Below, piece after piece: positions 8,990 through 19,217 of a stretch of 64,000 bases of DNA. The position numbers and the translations under genes are program-made. The notes under the pieces are model-generated. The model searched no databases and was not told where the DNA came from. It worked only from the letters and a program-made list of their open reading frames with translations. Every line of letters begins with the position of its first letter. Positions within the stretch are counted from its first letter, which is position 1. The stretch lies in the NCBI RefSeq assembly GCF_008843165.1, contig NZ_CP044427.1:930001-994000 (forward strand), read 5' to 3'. This stretch comes from Ornithinimicrobium pratense (GTDB lineage Bacteria; Actinomycetota; Actinomycetes; Actinomycetales; Dermatophilaceae).

Positions 8990-9967
8990 ATGAGCTCAGG
9001 TGGCACGGACCCGGCGGAAGTTGTGTCGGTGGCCGGTGGCGGCCCGGGGGACGAGGGCACCAGGACGGTCGCCGTCGTGGGACCGACGGCCACCGGCAAG
9101 TCCGACCTCGGGCTGGCCCTGGCCGGCCTCTTCGATGGAGAGGTGGTCAACGCCGACGCCTCCCAGTTCTACCGGGGTATGGACATCGGCACCGCCAAGC
9201 TGCCGGCGGAGCAGCGGCACGGCATACCCCACCACCAGCTGGACGTACTGACGGTGACCCAGGAGGCGAGCGTGGCGGCCTACCAGCAGGCGGGCCGGGC
9301 CGATCTGGCCGGGATCCGGAAGCGGGGGCGGGTGCCGGTCGTCGTGGGCGGCTCGGGGTTGTACGTGCGGGCCCTGTTGGATCGGCTGGAGATCCCGCCG
9401 ACGGACCCGCGGGTCCGGGCGTGGTGGGAGGAGCGGCTGGAGGTGGAGGGCGCCCAGCCCCTGCACGACCGGCTCGTCGAGCTCGACCCGGCTGCGGCCG
9501 CAGCGATCGAACCGCGCAACGGGCGCCGGATCGTCCGGGCCCTGGAGGTGATCGAGCTGACCGGGCGCCCGTTCAGCGCCACCCTGCCGTCCCGAGAGTT
9601 CGTGGAACCTGCGGTCCTGATCGGGCTGCGGGCGCCGCGTGAGGTGCTGGACGCCCGGATCGAGCAGCGGGCCGCCGGGATGTGGCGGGCCGGGCTGGTG
9701 GAGGAGGTTCGGACCTTGCAGGGGGAGGGCCTGCGCAACGGCCGGACCGCGTCCCGGGCGGTGGGCTACGCCCAGGCGCTGCGCCAGCTGGACGGGGAAC
9801 TCACGCAGGACGAGGCGGTCGCCGAGACAGTCGTGGCGACGCGGCGCCTGGCGCGCCGGCAGGAGCGGTGGTTCGGCGCCGATCCCCGGGTGGTGTGGCT
9901 GGAGCACGACGACCCCGACCTGGTGGACCGGGCGCTGGACGTCGTGCGCCAGGCCGAGGACGCCTGA
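8990..9967 (+). CDS. miaA: tRNA dimethylallyltransferase
   Basis: MiaA adds a dimethylallyl group to N6 of A37 in tRNAs that read UNN codons. The protein of about 325 residues has the P-loop GPTATGKSDLGLALA, the DASQFYRGMDIGTAK motif, the GGSGLYVRALL motif and the C-terminal RRLARRQERWF. ATG 8990 is used; an ATG three codons earlier (8981) is equally possible. The frame is open far upstream, but that part overlaps the divergent DUF4282 gene. It contains a copy of the recurrent octamer at 9221-9228, which forces a rare ATA Ile codon. Confidence 0.94.
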   Translation: MSSGGTDPAEVVSVAGGGPGDEGTRTVAVVGPTATGKSDLGLALAGLFDGEVVNADASQFYRGMDIGTAKLPAEQRHGIPHHQLDVLTVTQEASVAAYQQAGRADLAGIRKRGRVPVVVGGSGLYVRALLDRLEIPPTDPRVRAWWEERLEVEGAQPLHDRLVELDPAAAAAIEPRNGRRIVRALEVIELTGRPFSATLPSREFVEPAVLIGLRAPREVLDARIEQRAAGMWRAGLVEEVRTLQGEGLRNGRTASRAVGYAQALRQLDGELTQDEAVAETVVATRRLARRQERWFGADPRVVWLEHDDPDLVDRALDVVRQAEDA

Positions 9968-9994
9968 CCCAGGAGTCGGACCGCCAGGCCCGGT

Positions 9995-10549
9995 TCACAG
10001 CAGCAGGGCGATGACGCCGCCGAGCGCCATCGATACCCCGACCGACAGGCACACCAGGGCCCCGGGTGTGCGCCCGGTCCTCGTCTCCCCGGCCCACCGG
10101 TCTTGCTGTGCGACCACGACGGTTACGGCGAACGCGATGACGGGGCCCAGCACGGCAAACAGGGGTGTGCCGTAGAGCCAGGAGTAGGGCACGAAGTGCA
10201 CGGCCACCACGACCGCCTGGAAGGCCGTGGCGAGCAGGAAGTGCTGGCGGACGAGGAGCACGACGGCCAGGGGAAGCAGGAGCAGCTGGCCCATGGCGAG
10301 GTAGATGGACAGGGCGTTCATGGTCGGGTCGTCCGGTCGTTCTCCGGCGGCGAACAGTGCGGTCAGGGTCAGGCCGAGCGGGAGGGCGACCAGTCCTTGG
10401 AAGAGGGCGGCGTAGGCGCCGACTCGGGGGCCGAGGCGCCACCACAAGGCGGCCGCCGCCAGCCAGGTGGTGCCGTAGGCCAGCAGGAAGCCGAAGCCGT
10501 GCCGGTTGACGGTGGCCAGCGTCGACAGGTAGTCGCCCAGGTCAGTCAT
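9995..10549 (-). CDS. DUF7010-like multi-pass membrane protein
   Basis: A 184-residue protein with about six hydrophobic segments (near residues 18-40, 45-65, 82-102, 105-122, 128-146 and 165-184). It resembles the DUF7010 family of unknown function, but the family call is tentative. The first bases overlap the stop of the upstream RsmC-like gene by 4 (ATGA), so the two are translationally coupled. Confidence 0.68.
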   Translation of the reverse strand: MTDLGDYLSTLATVNRHGFGFLLAYGTTWLAAAALWWRLGPRVGAYAALFQGLVALPLGLTLTALFAAGERPDDPTMNALSIYLAMGQLLLLPLAVVLLVRQHFLLATAFQAVVVAVHFVPYSWLYGTPLFAVLGPVIAFAVTVVVAQQDRWAGETRTGRTPGALVCLSVGVSMALGGVIALLL

Positions 10550-11163
10550 GGCCGGCGCACCTGCAGGATCCGGAAGCCCTTGCTGCTCGCGGCCCGGGAC
10601 ACCTGCACCTCACCCATGAGACCGGGCAAGGTCTCCTGCAGCCACCGGTGCAGCGAGTCCGAGCCCAGGTTCTTCTGCACGACGAGGTAGGCCGTGCCGC
10701 CCTCGCGCAGCCGCGGCAGCCAGGTGGTGAGCATCTCGTGCAGGACCTGCTTGCCGACCCGGATCGGGGGGTTGGACCAGACGAGGTCGAACCGCACGTC
10801 CGCGTCCACCTCCTCGGGGCGGGCCACCCGGACCCCGGTGCAGCCCAGGGCCTGGGCGTTGCGGCGCGCCAGGTCCAGCGCCCGGGCGTTGACGTCGACG
10901 GCGTGCACCGTCGCGGCCGGCGACGCCATCGCCATCGCCAGGGCCAGCGGCCCCCACCCGCAGCCGAGGTCGAGGAAGGTGCCTTCGCCGGGCGGTGCAG
11001 GCACCTCCTCAAGCAGCACCCGGGTGCCCTTGTCGACGCCGTCGGGGGAGAAGATCCCCCCGGCGGTGACAACTTCGACGTCCCGACCGGCCAGCCGGAC
11101 CGCACGTCGATGCAGCTCCCCGTCGGAGGCCGGCTGGGCGGTGAAGTAGTGGTCGGGCTGCAC
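10546..11163 (-). CDS. RsmC-like class I SAM-dependent methyltransferase
   Basis: A 205-residue methyltransferase with SAM motif I FLDLGCGWGPLALAMA (residues ~64-80), the acidic VHAVDVNARAL, and the catalytic motif IV SNPPIRVGK that marks N-methylation of guanine or adenine. Similarity is to the C-terminal half of RsmC/RlmG (16S or 23S rRNA m2G). It lacks the N-terminal RsmC pseudo-domain, as is usual in actinobacterial forms. The exact RNA target is an inference. It overlaps the downstream membrane protein gene by 4 bases. Confidence 0.82.
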   Translation of the reverse strand: MQPDHYFTAQPASDGELHRRAVRLAGRDVEVVTAGGIFSPDGVDKGTRVLLEEVPAPPGEGTFLDLGCGWGPLALAMAMASPAATVHAVDVNARALDLARRNAQALGCTGVRVARPEEVDADVRFDLVWSNPPIRVGKQVLHEMLTTWLPRLREGGTAYLVVQKNLGSDSLHRWLQETLPGLMGEVQVSRAASSKGFRILQVRRP

Positions 11164-11273
11164 GCCAGCAGCCTACGGCCCGGGCAGAAATCGGTGGCAC
11201 CGTGCGTTGACTGGTGAGAGGGTGGAGAGCACGCGGACGCGTGACCCACCGCACCGCATACCTGAAGGAGACC

Positions 11274-12818
11274 ATGGCCCAGCCGCACAGCTCTGCCGAG
11301 CAGACCCCCCGCAAGCGCGTCCTCGACCGGCGCGCCGACGCGCTGGACGAGAGCACGATCGACCTGCACGGGCATGACTGGGGCACCTGGAGCGGTGAGG
11401 ACGCCGACGGCGGGGAGGCTGCGCCCGACGTCGACGGCGACCAGCTGGACCGCGAGGAGCGTGCTGCCTTGCGCCGGGTCGGCGGGTTGTCCACCGAGCT
11501 CGAGGACGTCACCGAGGTCGAGTACCGCCAGCTGCGCCTGGAGCGGGTCGTCCTCGCCTCCGTCTGGGAGGACAACGGGCAGAACACCCTGGAAGACGCT
11601 GAGACCTCCCTGCGTGAGCTCTCCGCGCTGGCCGAGACGGCCGGCTCGACCGTGCTCGACGGCGTCATCCAGCGCCGGCTCAAGCCGGACGCCGCCACCT
11701 ACCTCGGCTCGGGCAAGGCGGCCCAGCTGCGGGAGATCGTTGCCGCCGAGGGTGCAGACACGGTCATCGTGGACGGCGAGCTCGGACCGTCCCAGCGTCG
11801 TGCCCTTGAGGACGTCGTCAAGGTCAAGGTGATCGACCGCACCGCGCTGATCCTCGACATCTTTGCCCAGCACGCCAAGAGCAAGGAGGGCCGAGCCCAG
11901 GTCGAGCTGGCCCAGCTGGAGTACCTGTTGCCGCGCCTGCGCGGCTGGGGTGAGTCGATGTCCAGGCAGGCCGGTGGACGCGTCGCCGGCGGTGAGGGCA
12001 TCGGCTCCCGCGGCCCTGGTGAGACGAAGATCGAGCTGGACCGCCGACGGATCAACACCCGGATCTCCAAGCTGCGCCGCGACATCAAGGACATGAAGAC
12101 GGTGCGCGACACCAAGCGCTCCTCGCGCCGTTCGCAGCACGTGCCCAGCGTGGCCATCATTGGTTACACCAACGCCGGGAAGTCCTCGATCCTCAACCGG
12201 CTCACCGGGGCGGGCGTGCTGGTGCAGAACCAGCTCTTCGCCACCCTGGACCCCACGGTGCGCCGCCACGAGAGCGAGGACGGCCGCAACTACACCCTGT
12301 CCGACACCGTCGGCTTCGTGCGCAACCTGCCGCACCAACTTGTCGAGGCCTTCCGTTCCACCCTGGAAGAGGCCGCCGACTCGGACGTGCTGCTGCACGT
12401 GGTCGACGGCTCCCACCCGGACCCCGAGGGCCAGATCGCCGCGGTGCACGCCGTCCTCGACGAGGTCTTCGCCGACGAGGAGACCACCTCCTCGGTCCCG
12501 GAGATCATCGCGGTCAACAAGGCCGACATCGCCGAGCCGGAGACCCTGGACCGTCTGCGCGCCGCCTACCCGCGCGTCGTGGTCGTCTCGGCCCGCACCG
12601 GTGCGGGCATCCCAGAGCTGCTCGCTGCCGTCGAGGACGTCCTCCCACGCCCGGAGATCCTGGTCGACGTGCTGCTGCCCTACGACCGCGGCGACCTTGT
12701 CGCCAGGTTGCACGACGAGGGAGAGGTGCTGGGCGAGGAGCACACCGGCGATGGCACCCGGGTGCAGGCCAAGGTCAACCCCGACCTGCACGGTCAGCTG
12801 GGCGAGTACGCCGTCTGA
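11274..12818 (+). CDS. hflX: GTPase HflX
   Basis: A 514-residue ribosome-associated GTPase that splits or rescues stalled 70S ribosomes. The HflX N-terminal domain ([55 protein letters not shown]) is followed by the basic helical linker with [14 protein letters not shown]. The G domain has G1 [10 protein letters not shown]3 DTVGFV and G4 VNKADI. A C-terminal domain ends at residue 514. ATG 11274 follows GAAGGAGA; the longer open frame from 11214 has no better start. The N-terminus (~90 residues) is extended and acidic relative to E. coli HflX, as is common in actinobacteria. Confidence 0.95.
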   Translation: MAQPHSSAEQTPRKRVLDRRADALDESTIDLHGHDWGTWSGEDADGGEAAPDVDGDQLDREERAALRRVGGLSTELEDVTEVEYRQLRLERVVLASVWEDNGQNTLEDAETSLRELSALAETAGSTVLDGVIQRRLKPDAATYLGSGKAAQLREIVAAEGADTVIVDGELGPSQRRALEDVVKVKVIDRTALILDIFAQHAKSKEGRAQVELAQLEYLLPRLRGWGESMSRQAGGRVAGGEGIGSRGPGETKIELDRRRINTRISKLRRDIKDMKTVRDTKRSSRRSQHVPSVAIIGYTNAGKSSILNRLTGAGVLVQNQLFATLDPTVRRHESEDGRNYTLSDTVGFVRNLPHQLVEAFRSTLEEAADSDVLLHVVDGSHPDPEGQIAAVHAVLDEVFADEETTSSVPEIIAVNKADIAEPETLDRLRAAYPRVVVVSARTGAGIPELLAAVEDVLPRPEILVDVLLPYDRGDLVARLHDEGEVLGEEHTGDGTRVQAKVNPDLHGQLGEYAV

Positions 12819-12858
12819 GCCTCCGGGGCCGTCCCTGCCCACCGCCTACGCTGGTCGG

Positions 12859-15543
12859 GTGACCCCTGACCAGCAGCGCCCGACGTCCGCCGAGCACGAC
12901 CGGTTGGCCACCTCCGAGGATCCGCGTGCGCCCTGGCGGCGCTGGGGGCCTTACGTCTCCGCCCGCCAGTGGGGGACGGTCCGTGAGGACTACTCGGCGG
13001 ACGGGGATGCCTGGACGCACTTCCCGTTCGACCACGCTCACCTGCGGGCGTACCGCTGGGGCGAGGACGGCATCGCCGGCCTGAGCGACGTCGACGGCCA
13101 CCTCAACGTCGCCGTCGCGATGTGGAACGGCCGCGACGACCGGCTCAAGGAGCGCTACTTCGGGCTGACCAACCCGCAGGGCAACCATGGCGAAGACGTC
13201 AAGGAGTACTGGTGGCACCTGGAGGGGCTGCCTACCCACTCCTACGCGAGCACCCTGTACCGCTACCCGCAGGCGGCCTACCCCTACGAGGAGCTGCTGC
13301 GGGTCAACGCCGAGCGGGGGGTGGAGGACCCGGAGCACGAGCTGGCCGACACGGGGGTGCTGGACGAGGGCCGCTTCTTCGACGTCGTCGTCACCCACGC
13401 TAAGGCGGCGCCGGGCGACGTCGTCGTCGAGGTCACCGCGACCAACCACGGACCGGAGTCGGCGCCGCTGCACCTGCTCCCGCAGGTGTGGTTCCGCAAC
13501 ACCTGGTCCTGGGGGCTGGACGACCGCCGCCCCGCGCTGTGGCGCGACGACGCGGCGGCCAACGACGAGGACGGCACCGTCGTCGTCCGGGCCGAGCACC
13601 ACGACCTGGGGTCGGTCACCGTGCGCGCCGAGGGGGCGCCGCGGACCCTCTTCTGCGAGAACGACACCAACGCAGCCGCCCTCCACGGGCAGGACGCGGT
13701 GCCGCCCGGGCACACCGCATACCCGAAGGACGCGGTGGGCCGCGCGGTCGTGCACGGTCAGGACGACGCCTGCAACCCCGAGCAGCGGGGGACGAAGATG
13801 GCCTTCTGGTGGTCCTTTGACGAGGTCGCGCCGGGGCAGAGCGTGACCGTGCGGCTGCGGCTGACCGAGGGTCGCGGCCCCGGCTCGGACGCCCCTGGCG
13901 ACGAGGAGGTCGTCGCGCTGCGCAGGCAGGAAGCGGACAGGTTCTACGCCGCGGTGCTGCCGGAGGGCACCGACGCCGAGGACGCCCTCGTGGCGCGCCG
14001 GGCCTTCGCGGGGCTGCAGTGGTGCAAGCAGCTCTACCTGTATGACGTGACCCGCTGGCTGCAGGGCGACCCCGGTCAGCCGCCCCCGCCGCCGGAGCGG
14101 GCGGAGCGGGCCGGGCGCAACACCAGCTGGCAGCACGTCAACCTCGCCGAGGTCATCTCGATGCCTGATGAGTGGGAGTACCCGTGGTTCGCCACCTGGG
14201 ACCTGGCCTTCCACTGCGTCGCCTACGCCCACGTCGACCCGTTCTTCGCCAAGTGGCAGCTGCTGCTCATGTGCCGCGAGTGGTCGATGCACCCCAACGG
14301 CCAGCTGCCCGCCTACGAGTGGAACTTCTCCGACGTCAACCCGCCGGTGCACCCCTGGGCGGCGTGGCAGGTCTACTGCATCGACGGCTCGCGGGACCGG
14401 GTCTTCCTGGAGCGGGTCGTGCTCAAAATGCTGCTCAACTTCCCCTGGTGGGTGAACCGCAAGGACGCCGACGGCAGCCACGTCTTCGAGGGGGGCTTCC
14501 TGGGCCTGGACAACATCGGCCTGTTCGACCGCTCCGACCCGCTGCCCGACGGGCAGCGGCTGGAGCAGGCAGACGCCACCGCCTGGATGGGGCTCTTCTG
14601 CCTCAAGATGCTGCGGATGTCGATGGAGCTGGCCCGCGAAGACCCCGCGTGGGACGAGGTGGCCACCAAGTTCCTCGTCCACTTCCTCTCGATCGCCCAG
14701 GCGATGGACGACATCGGCCGCGGGCATGCCCGGTTATGGGACGAGGAGGACGACTTCTTCCACGACATCCTCACCACCGAGGATGGCGAGGTCCACCGGA
14801 TGCCGGTGCGCTCGATGGTCGGCCTGCTGCCGCTGGCGGGGGTTGCCATCGTGCCCAACTGGGTCCTCGACGAGCTGCCCGACCTCACCGAGTTCTTCGC
14901 CGGGTGGACCCGGCGCCGGCCTGAGCTGCGGGACGCCCTGCTGCATACCAACCACGACGGCTACGCCCTGCGGACGCTGTCGATGGTCGACCGGCGGCAA
15001 TGGCGCGCGGTCGCGGCCCGAATGCTGGACGAGGCGGAGTTCCTCTCGCCCGGCGGGCTGCGCTCGCTGTCGGCGGCGCACCGCGACGGGGTCCAGGTGC
15101 AGATCGGCGGCTCCGACCTGTCGCTGGCCTACGTCCCGGGGGAGTCCGACTCCCGGATGTTCGGCGGCAACTCCAACTGGCGCGGGCCCGTCTGGCTCCC
15201 GGTCAACGCCCTGCTCACCGACGCCCTGCGGACCTACGGCCGGGGCGCCGGGGCGGGCCGGCCGGTGGAGTACCCCACCGGCTCGGGAGAGGAGCTGCCC
15301 ATCGACGAGGTGGCCGCCCGGATCGAGCAGCGCCTGGTCGGGCTCTTCCGGCCCGGCGTGGACGGACGTCGTCCATCCACGCCGGTGCACCACCCCTCCG
15401 GGCCGCTGTGGGACTCCCACCCGACCTTCAGCGAGTACTTTGACGGTGACTCCGGAGTGGGCCTGGGGGCCTCGCACCAGACGGGCTGGACCGCGCTCGT
15501 GGCCCACTTCATCTGCGCGCCTGACGGGATCGCCAACCGCTGA
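12859..15543 (+). CDS. GH63-family (MGH1-like) glycoside hydrolase
   Basis: An 894-residue protein with a GTG start 41 bases after hflX. An N-terminal beta-sandwich (~1-380) is followed by an (alpha/alpha)6 barrel. Barrel motifs include [17 protein letters not shown] (candidate general acid region), [37 protein letters not shown] and the terminal [17 protein letters not shown]. These are features of bacterial GH63 enzymes acting on alpha-glucosides or mannosylglycerate/glucosylglycerate. The true substrate is not visible. No signal peptide is seen, so it is probably cytosolic. Confidence 0.84.
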   Translation: MTPDQQRPTSAEHDRLATSEDPRAPWRRWGPYVSARQWGTVREDYSADGDAWTHFPFDHAHLRAYRWGEDGIAGLSDVDGHLNVAVAMWNGRDDRLKERYFGLTNPQGNHGEDVKEYWWHLEGLPTHSYASTLYRYPQAAYPYEELLRVNAERGVEDPEHELADTGVLDEGRFFDVVVTHAKAAPGDVVVEVTATNHGPESAPLHLLPQVWFRNTWSWGLDDRRPALWRDDAAANDEDGTVVVRAEHHDLGSVTVRAEGAPRTLFCENDTNAAALHGQDAVPPGHTAYPKDAVGRAVVHGQDDACNPEQRGTKMAFWWSFDEVAPGQSVTVRLRLTEGRGPGSDAPGDEEVVALRRQEADRFYAAVLPEGTDAEDALVARRAFAGLQWCKQLYLYDVTRWLQGDPGQPPPPPERAERAGRNTSWQHVNLAEVISMPDEWEYPWFATWDLAFHCVAYAHVDPFFAKWQLLLMCREWSMHPNGQLPAYEWNFSDVNPPVHPWAAWQVYCIDGSRDRVFLERVVLKMLLNFPWWVNRKDADGSHVFEGGFLGLDNIGLFDRSDPLPDGQRLEQADATAWMGLFCLKMLRMSMELAREDPAWDEVATKFLVHFLSIAQAMDDIGRGHARLWDEEDDFFHDILTTEDGEVHRMPVRSMVGLLPLAGVAIVPNWVLDELPDLTEFFAGWTRRRPELRDALLHTNHDGYALRTLSMVDRRQWRAVAARMLDEAEFLSPGGLRSLSAAHRDGVQVQIGGSDLSLAYVPGESDSRMFGGNSNWRGPVWLPVNALLTDALRTYGRGAGAGRPVEYPTGSGEELPIDEVAARIEQRLVGLFRPGVDGRRPSTPVHHPSGPLWDSHPTFSEYFDGDSGVGLGASHQTGWTALVAHFICAPDGIANR

Positions 15544-15600
15544 GGGGAGGCGGCACATCCGCCGGGCCGCCGGCGCCCCGCCGGGCCTACGCTGGCGGGC

Positions 15601-16455
15601 ATGGCCCGTGTGACCCAGCGCCGACGCGTCACCCGTCTGTCCGCGGACGGGGGTGAGCGCGCCCGCGCCGACGTGCTCGCGGGGGAGGAACCGCTGGAGA
15701 TCCGGGTGAACGGCCGGTCCTTCTCGGTCACCATGCGCACGCCAGGTGATGACTTCGACATGGCGGTGGGCTTCCTGCACGGCGAGGGCGTGGTGACCTC
15801 GTGGGCGGACGTGGCCCAGATCGACTACCGCTCCGGGATCGGCGCGGACGGGCTGCGCGACTACAACGTCGTCGACGTCACCCTGGCCCAGGGTGTCCCC
15901 CCGCCGGACCCGACACTGGAGCGGCACGTCTACACCTCCAGCTCGTGCGGCGTCTGCGGCACCGCCTCGATCGAGTCGGTGCGCCGCACCGGTGCGCACG
16001 ACCTGACGACCGACCGCTCGACCTACCCGCTCTCGCAGCTGCTCGCCCTCCCGGACCGGCTGCGGGAGGCGCAGGCGGTCTTCGACCGGACCGGCGGCGT
16101 GCACGCGGCCGGGCTCTTCCTGCCGGGCACGGAGGGGCTGACCCTGGCCTGCCTGCGCGAGGACGTCGGCCGGCACAACGCGGTGGACAAGGTGCTGGGG
16201 TGGGCGCTGCGCGAGCACGGTATGCCGTTGCGCGGCAGCGTGATCCAGGTGTCCGGGCGGGCCTCGTTCGAGCTGGTGCAGAAGTCGGTGCTGGCCGGAA
16301 TCCCGGTGCTCTCGGCGGTCTCGGCTCCCTCGTCCCTGGCGGCCGACCTGGCGGACGAGGCCGGGATGACGCTCATCGGGTTCAACCGGGGCACCGCCCT
16401 CAACGTCTATACCGGGGTAGAGCGGGTGCTGACCAAGCCGGTCGCGACCGGCTGA
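15601..16455 (+). CDS. fdhD: formate dehydrogenase accessory sulfurtransferase FdhD
   Basis: FdhD transfers sulfur from IscS to the molybdenum cofactor of formate dehydrogenase. The 284-residue protein has EEPLEIRVNG, the GFLHGEGV motif, the catalytic SSSCGVCGTAS (C-x2-C) and the C-terminal EDVGRHNAVDKVLG and ISAPSSLA-like segments. No formate dehydrogenase subunit is in the window. It contains a copy of the recurrent octamer at 16219-16226. Confidence 0.94.
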   Translation: MARVTQRRRVTRLSADGGERARADVLAGEEPLEIRVNGRSFSVTMRTPGDDFDMAVGFLHGEGVVTSWADVAQIDYRSGIGADGLRDYNVVDVTLAQGVPPPDPTLERHVYTSSSCGVCGTASIESVRRTGAHDLTTDRSTYPLSQLLALPDRLREAQAVFDRTGGVHAAGLFLPGTEGLTLACLREDVGRHNAVDKVLGWALREHGMPLRGSVIQVSGRASFELVQKSVLAGIPVLSAVSAPSSLAADLADEAGMTLIGFNRGTALNVYTGVERVLTKPVATG

Positions 16456-16566
16456 CCCAGAGGGCCGTCGGTCGGCGGTGCACCGCATCGCGCCGGGGCC
16501 GGGTCGAGGGGCGGCCCGCTGTGGACGGGCACCCTCGTCGGGGGTGGGAGCGCATACCCTGAACCC

Positions 16567-18771
16567 GTGCCCGACACCGACGACCGCAGCCTCGACGCCC
16601 TGCTCCGCGCGGCGGTCGGCGCCGTGGGCGGCGCCGAGCGGGACGGGCAGGTGCGGATGGCCAAGGCCGTGGAGCGCGCCGTGGAGCGCGAGGAGCACCT
16701 GCTCGTGCAGGCCGGGACCGGCACGGGCAAGTCGTTGGCCTACCTGGTGCCGGCGATCGCGCATGCGGTCCGCACCGGCAAGCCTGCCGTGGTCGCGACC
16801 GCCACCCTGGCGCTGCAGGCGCAGATCGTCGACCGGGACCTGCCGCGGATCGCGGACGCGTTGGCGCCGCTGCTCGGCCGCCGGCCCACGTTCGCGCTGG
16901 TCAAGGGTCGCGCGAACTATCTGTGCGAGCACAAGCTGGTCGGCGGCTTCCCGGACGAGGACGAGGAAGCCCTGCTGACGATGGGCTCCGTGGACCGCGA
17001 GCGCGGACGGCTCGGCGAGGAGGTCATGCGGCTGCGGCAGTGGGCCGAGATCACCGAGTCCGGCGACCGGGACGAGCTGGTGCCCGGCGTCAGCAACCGG
17101 GCATGGCGACAGGTGTCGGTCACCGCCCACGAGTGCCTGGGCAGCAAGTGCCCGGTGGTCGCCGAGTGCTACGTCGAGCGCTCTCGCGCGGCGGCCGGCG
17201 AGGTGGACGTCATCGTCACCAACCACAGCTTCATGGCGATCGACGCCTTCGAGGGCCGGTTCATGCTGCCCGACCACGACCTGCTCGTCATCGACGAGGC
17301 GCACGAGCTCACTGACCGGATCACCTCCACGATCACCGATGAGCTCACCTCCTCAGCCGTCTCGGTGGCGGCGCGACGGGCAGGCAAGGGGGAGGGCGCC
17401 GCCCGCCTCGCCGACACGGTCGAGCTGGTCGCCGCGACCCTGGAGAACTTGCCTGAAGGCAAGCTGACGGCGCTGCCCGAGCGGCTGGTCACCACCCTGC
17501 AGCTGGTCCGCGACGCAGCGCGCGCGAGCCTCAGCGAGCTCAAGCCGGAGAAGGGCAGCGAGGTCGCCGGCGCCACCCAGGTGGCGCTGGCGGCGGTCCA
17601 GGATGTCTTCGACACGGCCGAGCGGGTGCTGACCGATGACGAGCTGGATGTGGTCTGGATCAGCCACGACCCCCGGCGGGGCAGCGTGCTGCGGGTGGCG
17701 CCGATGAGCGTGGCGATGCTGGTGCGGGACAAGATCTTCAGCGAGCGCACGGTGGTGCTCACCTCGGCCACCCTCGAGCTCGGCGGCACCTTTGACGCCG
17801 TCGCGGGCACGATCGGGCTGCGGGGGCCGGGGTCACCGCCGTGGCAGGGGTTGGACGTCGGGTCGCCGTTTGACTACCCCCAGCAGGGCATCGCCTACGT
17901 CGCCGCCCACCTGCCCCCACCCGGTCGCGACGGCGCCGGCCCGGCGACCTTCGACGAGATCGAGGCACTTGTGCGTGCGGCCGGGGGGCGCACGCTCGGG
18001 CTGTTCAGCTCCCGGCGGGCCGCCGAGACGGCGGCCGAGCAGATGCGCGAGCGGCTGGCCGACGCCGGCATCACCATGCTCTGCCAGGGCGAGGACCAGC
18101 TCCCGGCCCTGGTGCGCCGCTTCGCCTCCGACGCCAGCACCTGCCTTTTCGGCACGATGTCGCTGTGGCAGGGGGTAGACGTGCCCGGGCCGGCCTGCCA
18201 GCTGGTGATCATCGACCGAATCCCCTTCCCCCGGCCTGATGACCCCCTGTCCTCGGCCCGCACCGAGAAGATCAGCAGCATGGGCGGCAACGGGTTCATG
18301 GCGGTCTCAGCGACCCACGCCGCGCTGCGCCTGGCCCAGGGCGCCGGCCGGCTGATCCGCCGTGGCGATGACCGCGGCGTGGTCGCCTTCCTCGACTCGC
18401 GGATGATGTCGGCCCGCTACGCCGGCTTCCTGCAGCGCTCGCTGCCCCCGTTCTGGCCCACCGCGGACCGCGAGCTGGTGCTCGGGGCGCTGCGTCGCCT
18501 GGACGCGACCGCCCCCGAGGTGCTGCCGGTGGCGGAGCCGGGAGCGCGCGGCATTGGCGGCGCACCCCTGCCGACCGATCCGGTGCCGGTGGCCCGCTCG
18601 CCCCGTACCGCCGTCACCGGTGGGCACGCGTGGAGCGACGCGCAGGACGAGGAACTGCGTGACGGGGTCGAGGCCGGGGTCCCCCTCGAGGAGCTCTGCG
18701 AGCACCTGGAGCTGGCGCCCGACCTGGTGACGGCCCGGCTGAACCAGCTCGGTCTGAAGGTCGGCGCGTGA
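16567..18771 (+). CDS. ATP-dependent DNA helicase, DinG/XPD (Rad3) family
   Basis: A 734-residue superfamily-2 5'-3' helicase. Walker A GTGTGKSLAYL (~51-61), four iron-sulfur ligands at about C120, C190, C195 and C201, the DEAH box at ~243-246 (LLVIDEAHELTD), and C-terminal motifs LFSSRRAAE, GTMSLWQGVDVPG and AQGAGRLIRRGDDRG. The intact Fe-S quartet predicts a functional helicase for D-loop/R-loop or damaged substrates. The last ~50 residues form a small helical extension (AWSDAQDEELRDGVEAGV). GTG start; the stop overlaps the DUF952 start by 4 bases. Confidence 0.92.
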   Translation: MPDTDDRSLDALLRAAVGAVGGAERDGQVRMAKAVERAVEREEHLLVQAGTGTGKSLAYLVPAIAHAVRTGKPAVVATATLALQAQIVDRDLPRIADALAPLLGRRPTFALVKGRANYLCEHKLVGGFPDEDEEALLTMGSVDRERGRLGEEVMRLRQWAEITESGDRDELVPGVSNRAWRQVSVTAHECLGSKCPVVAECYVERSRAAAGEVDVIVTNHSFMAIDAFEGRFMLPDHDLLVIDEAHELTDRITSTITDELTSSAVSVAARRAGKGEGAARLADTVELVAATLENLPEGKLTALPERLVTTLQLVRDAARASLSELKPEKGSEVAGATQVALAAVQDVFDTAERVLTDDELDVVWISHDPRRGSVLRVAPMSVAMLVRDKIFSERTVVLTSATLELGGTFDAVAGTIGLRGPGSPPWQGLDVGSPFDYPQQGIAYVAAHLPPPGRDGAGPATFDEIEALVRAAGGRTLGLFSSRRAAETAAEQMRERLADAGITMLCQGEDQLPALVRRFASDASTCLFGTMSLWQGVDVPGPACQLVIIDRIPFPRPDDPLSSARTEKISSMGGNGFMAVSATHAALRLAQGAGRLIRRGDDRGVVAFLDSRMMSARYAGFLQRSLPPFWPTADRELVLGALRRLDATAPEVLPVAEPGARGIGGAPLPTDPVPVARSPRTAVTGGHAWSDAQDEELRDGVEAGVPLEELCEHLELAPDLVTARLNQLGLKVGA

Positions 18772-19172
18772 ACGACCAGGCCCCGGAGGACCGTCCTTTC
18801 TGGCACCTCGCCGAGGTGCGGCACTGGCAGGCTGCGGTGGCCTCGGGGACCTACGTGCAGTCCACGCTCGGGGCCACGCTGGCTGAGGTCGGCTTCCTGC
18901 ACGCCTCCTACCCTGAGCAGCTGCCCGGGGTGGTCAAGGCCTGCTACGCCCGGTATGCCGACCCTCTCGTCGTCCTGGAGATACACCCCGTGGCCCTGCG
19001 GCAGGCCGGCGTCGAGGTCCGGCTGGAGCCCGGCGACCCCTCGGACCCTGACTCCCTCATGTTCCCGCACGTCTACGGCGCGCTACCGGTCGAGTCAGTG
19101 ATCCGGACCCGACCGGCAAGCGTGGACCGGGGTTGGCTCGACCTTGGACCCTGGGTGCCGGTCGCTGATTGA
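18768..19172 (+). CDS. DUF952 domain protein
   Basis: A 134-residue protein with the DUF952 pattern: FWHLAEVRHWQAAVASGTY near the start, GFLHASYPEQLPGVV, LVVLEIHP and PHVYGALPVESVI. DUF952 has an ADP-ribosyltransferase-like fold but no proven function. GTGA overlap with the helicase gene (18768-18771) indicates coupling. Its stop codon lies inside the -35 element of the arsenic operon promoter. Confidence 0.85.
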   Translation: MNDQAPEDRPFWHLAEVRHWQAAVASGTYVQSTLGATLAEVGFLHASYPEQLPGVVKACYARYADPLVVLEIHPVALRQAGVEVRLEPGDPSDPDSLMFPHVYGALPVESVIRTRPASVDRGWLDLGPWVPVAD

Positions 19173-19210
19173 CATCCGTCGATACGTTCGCCATGCTTCT
19201 CGTATCGACG
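19169..19210 (+). promoter_or_regulatory. promoter and ArsR-type operator of the ACR3-arsC operon
   Basis: TTGACA (19169-19174) sits 17 bases before CATGCT (19192-19197), a plausible sigma-A promoter. A perfect 10-bp inverted repeat CGTCGATACG (19177-19186) / CGTATCGACG (19201-19210) with a 14-base spacer straddles the spacer and the -10. The half-site TCGA(T/C) also occurs in the palindrome before the arsR at 22684, so this is probably an ArsR-family operator. It is seen by eye only, with no footprint data. Confidence 0.62.
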
Positions 19211-19217
19211 TTCGTCT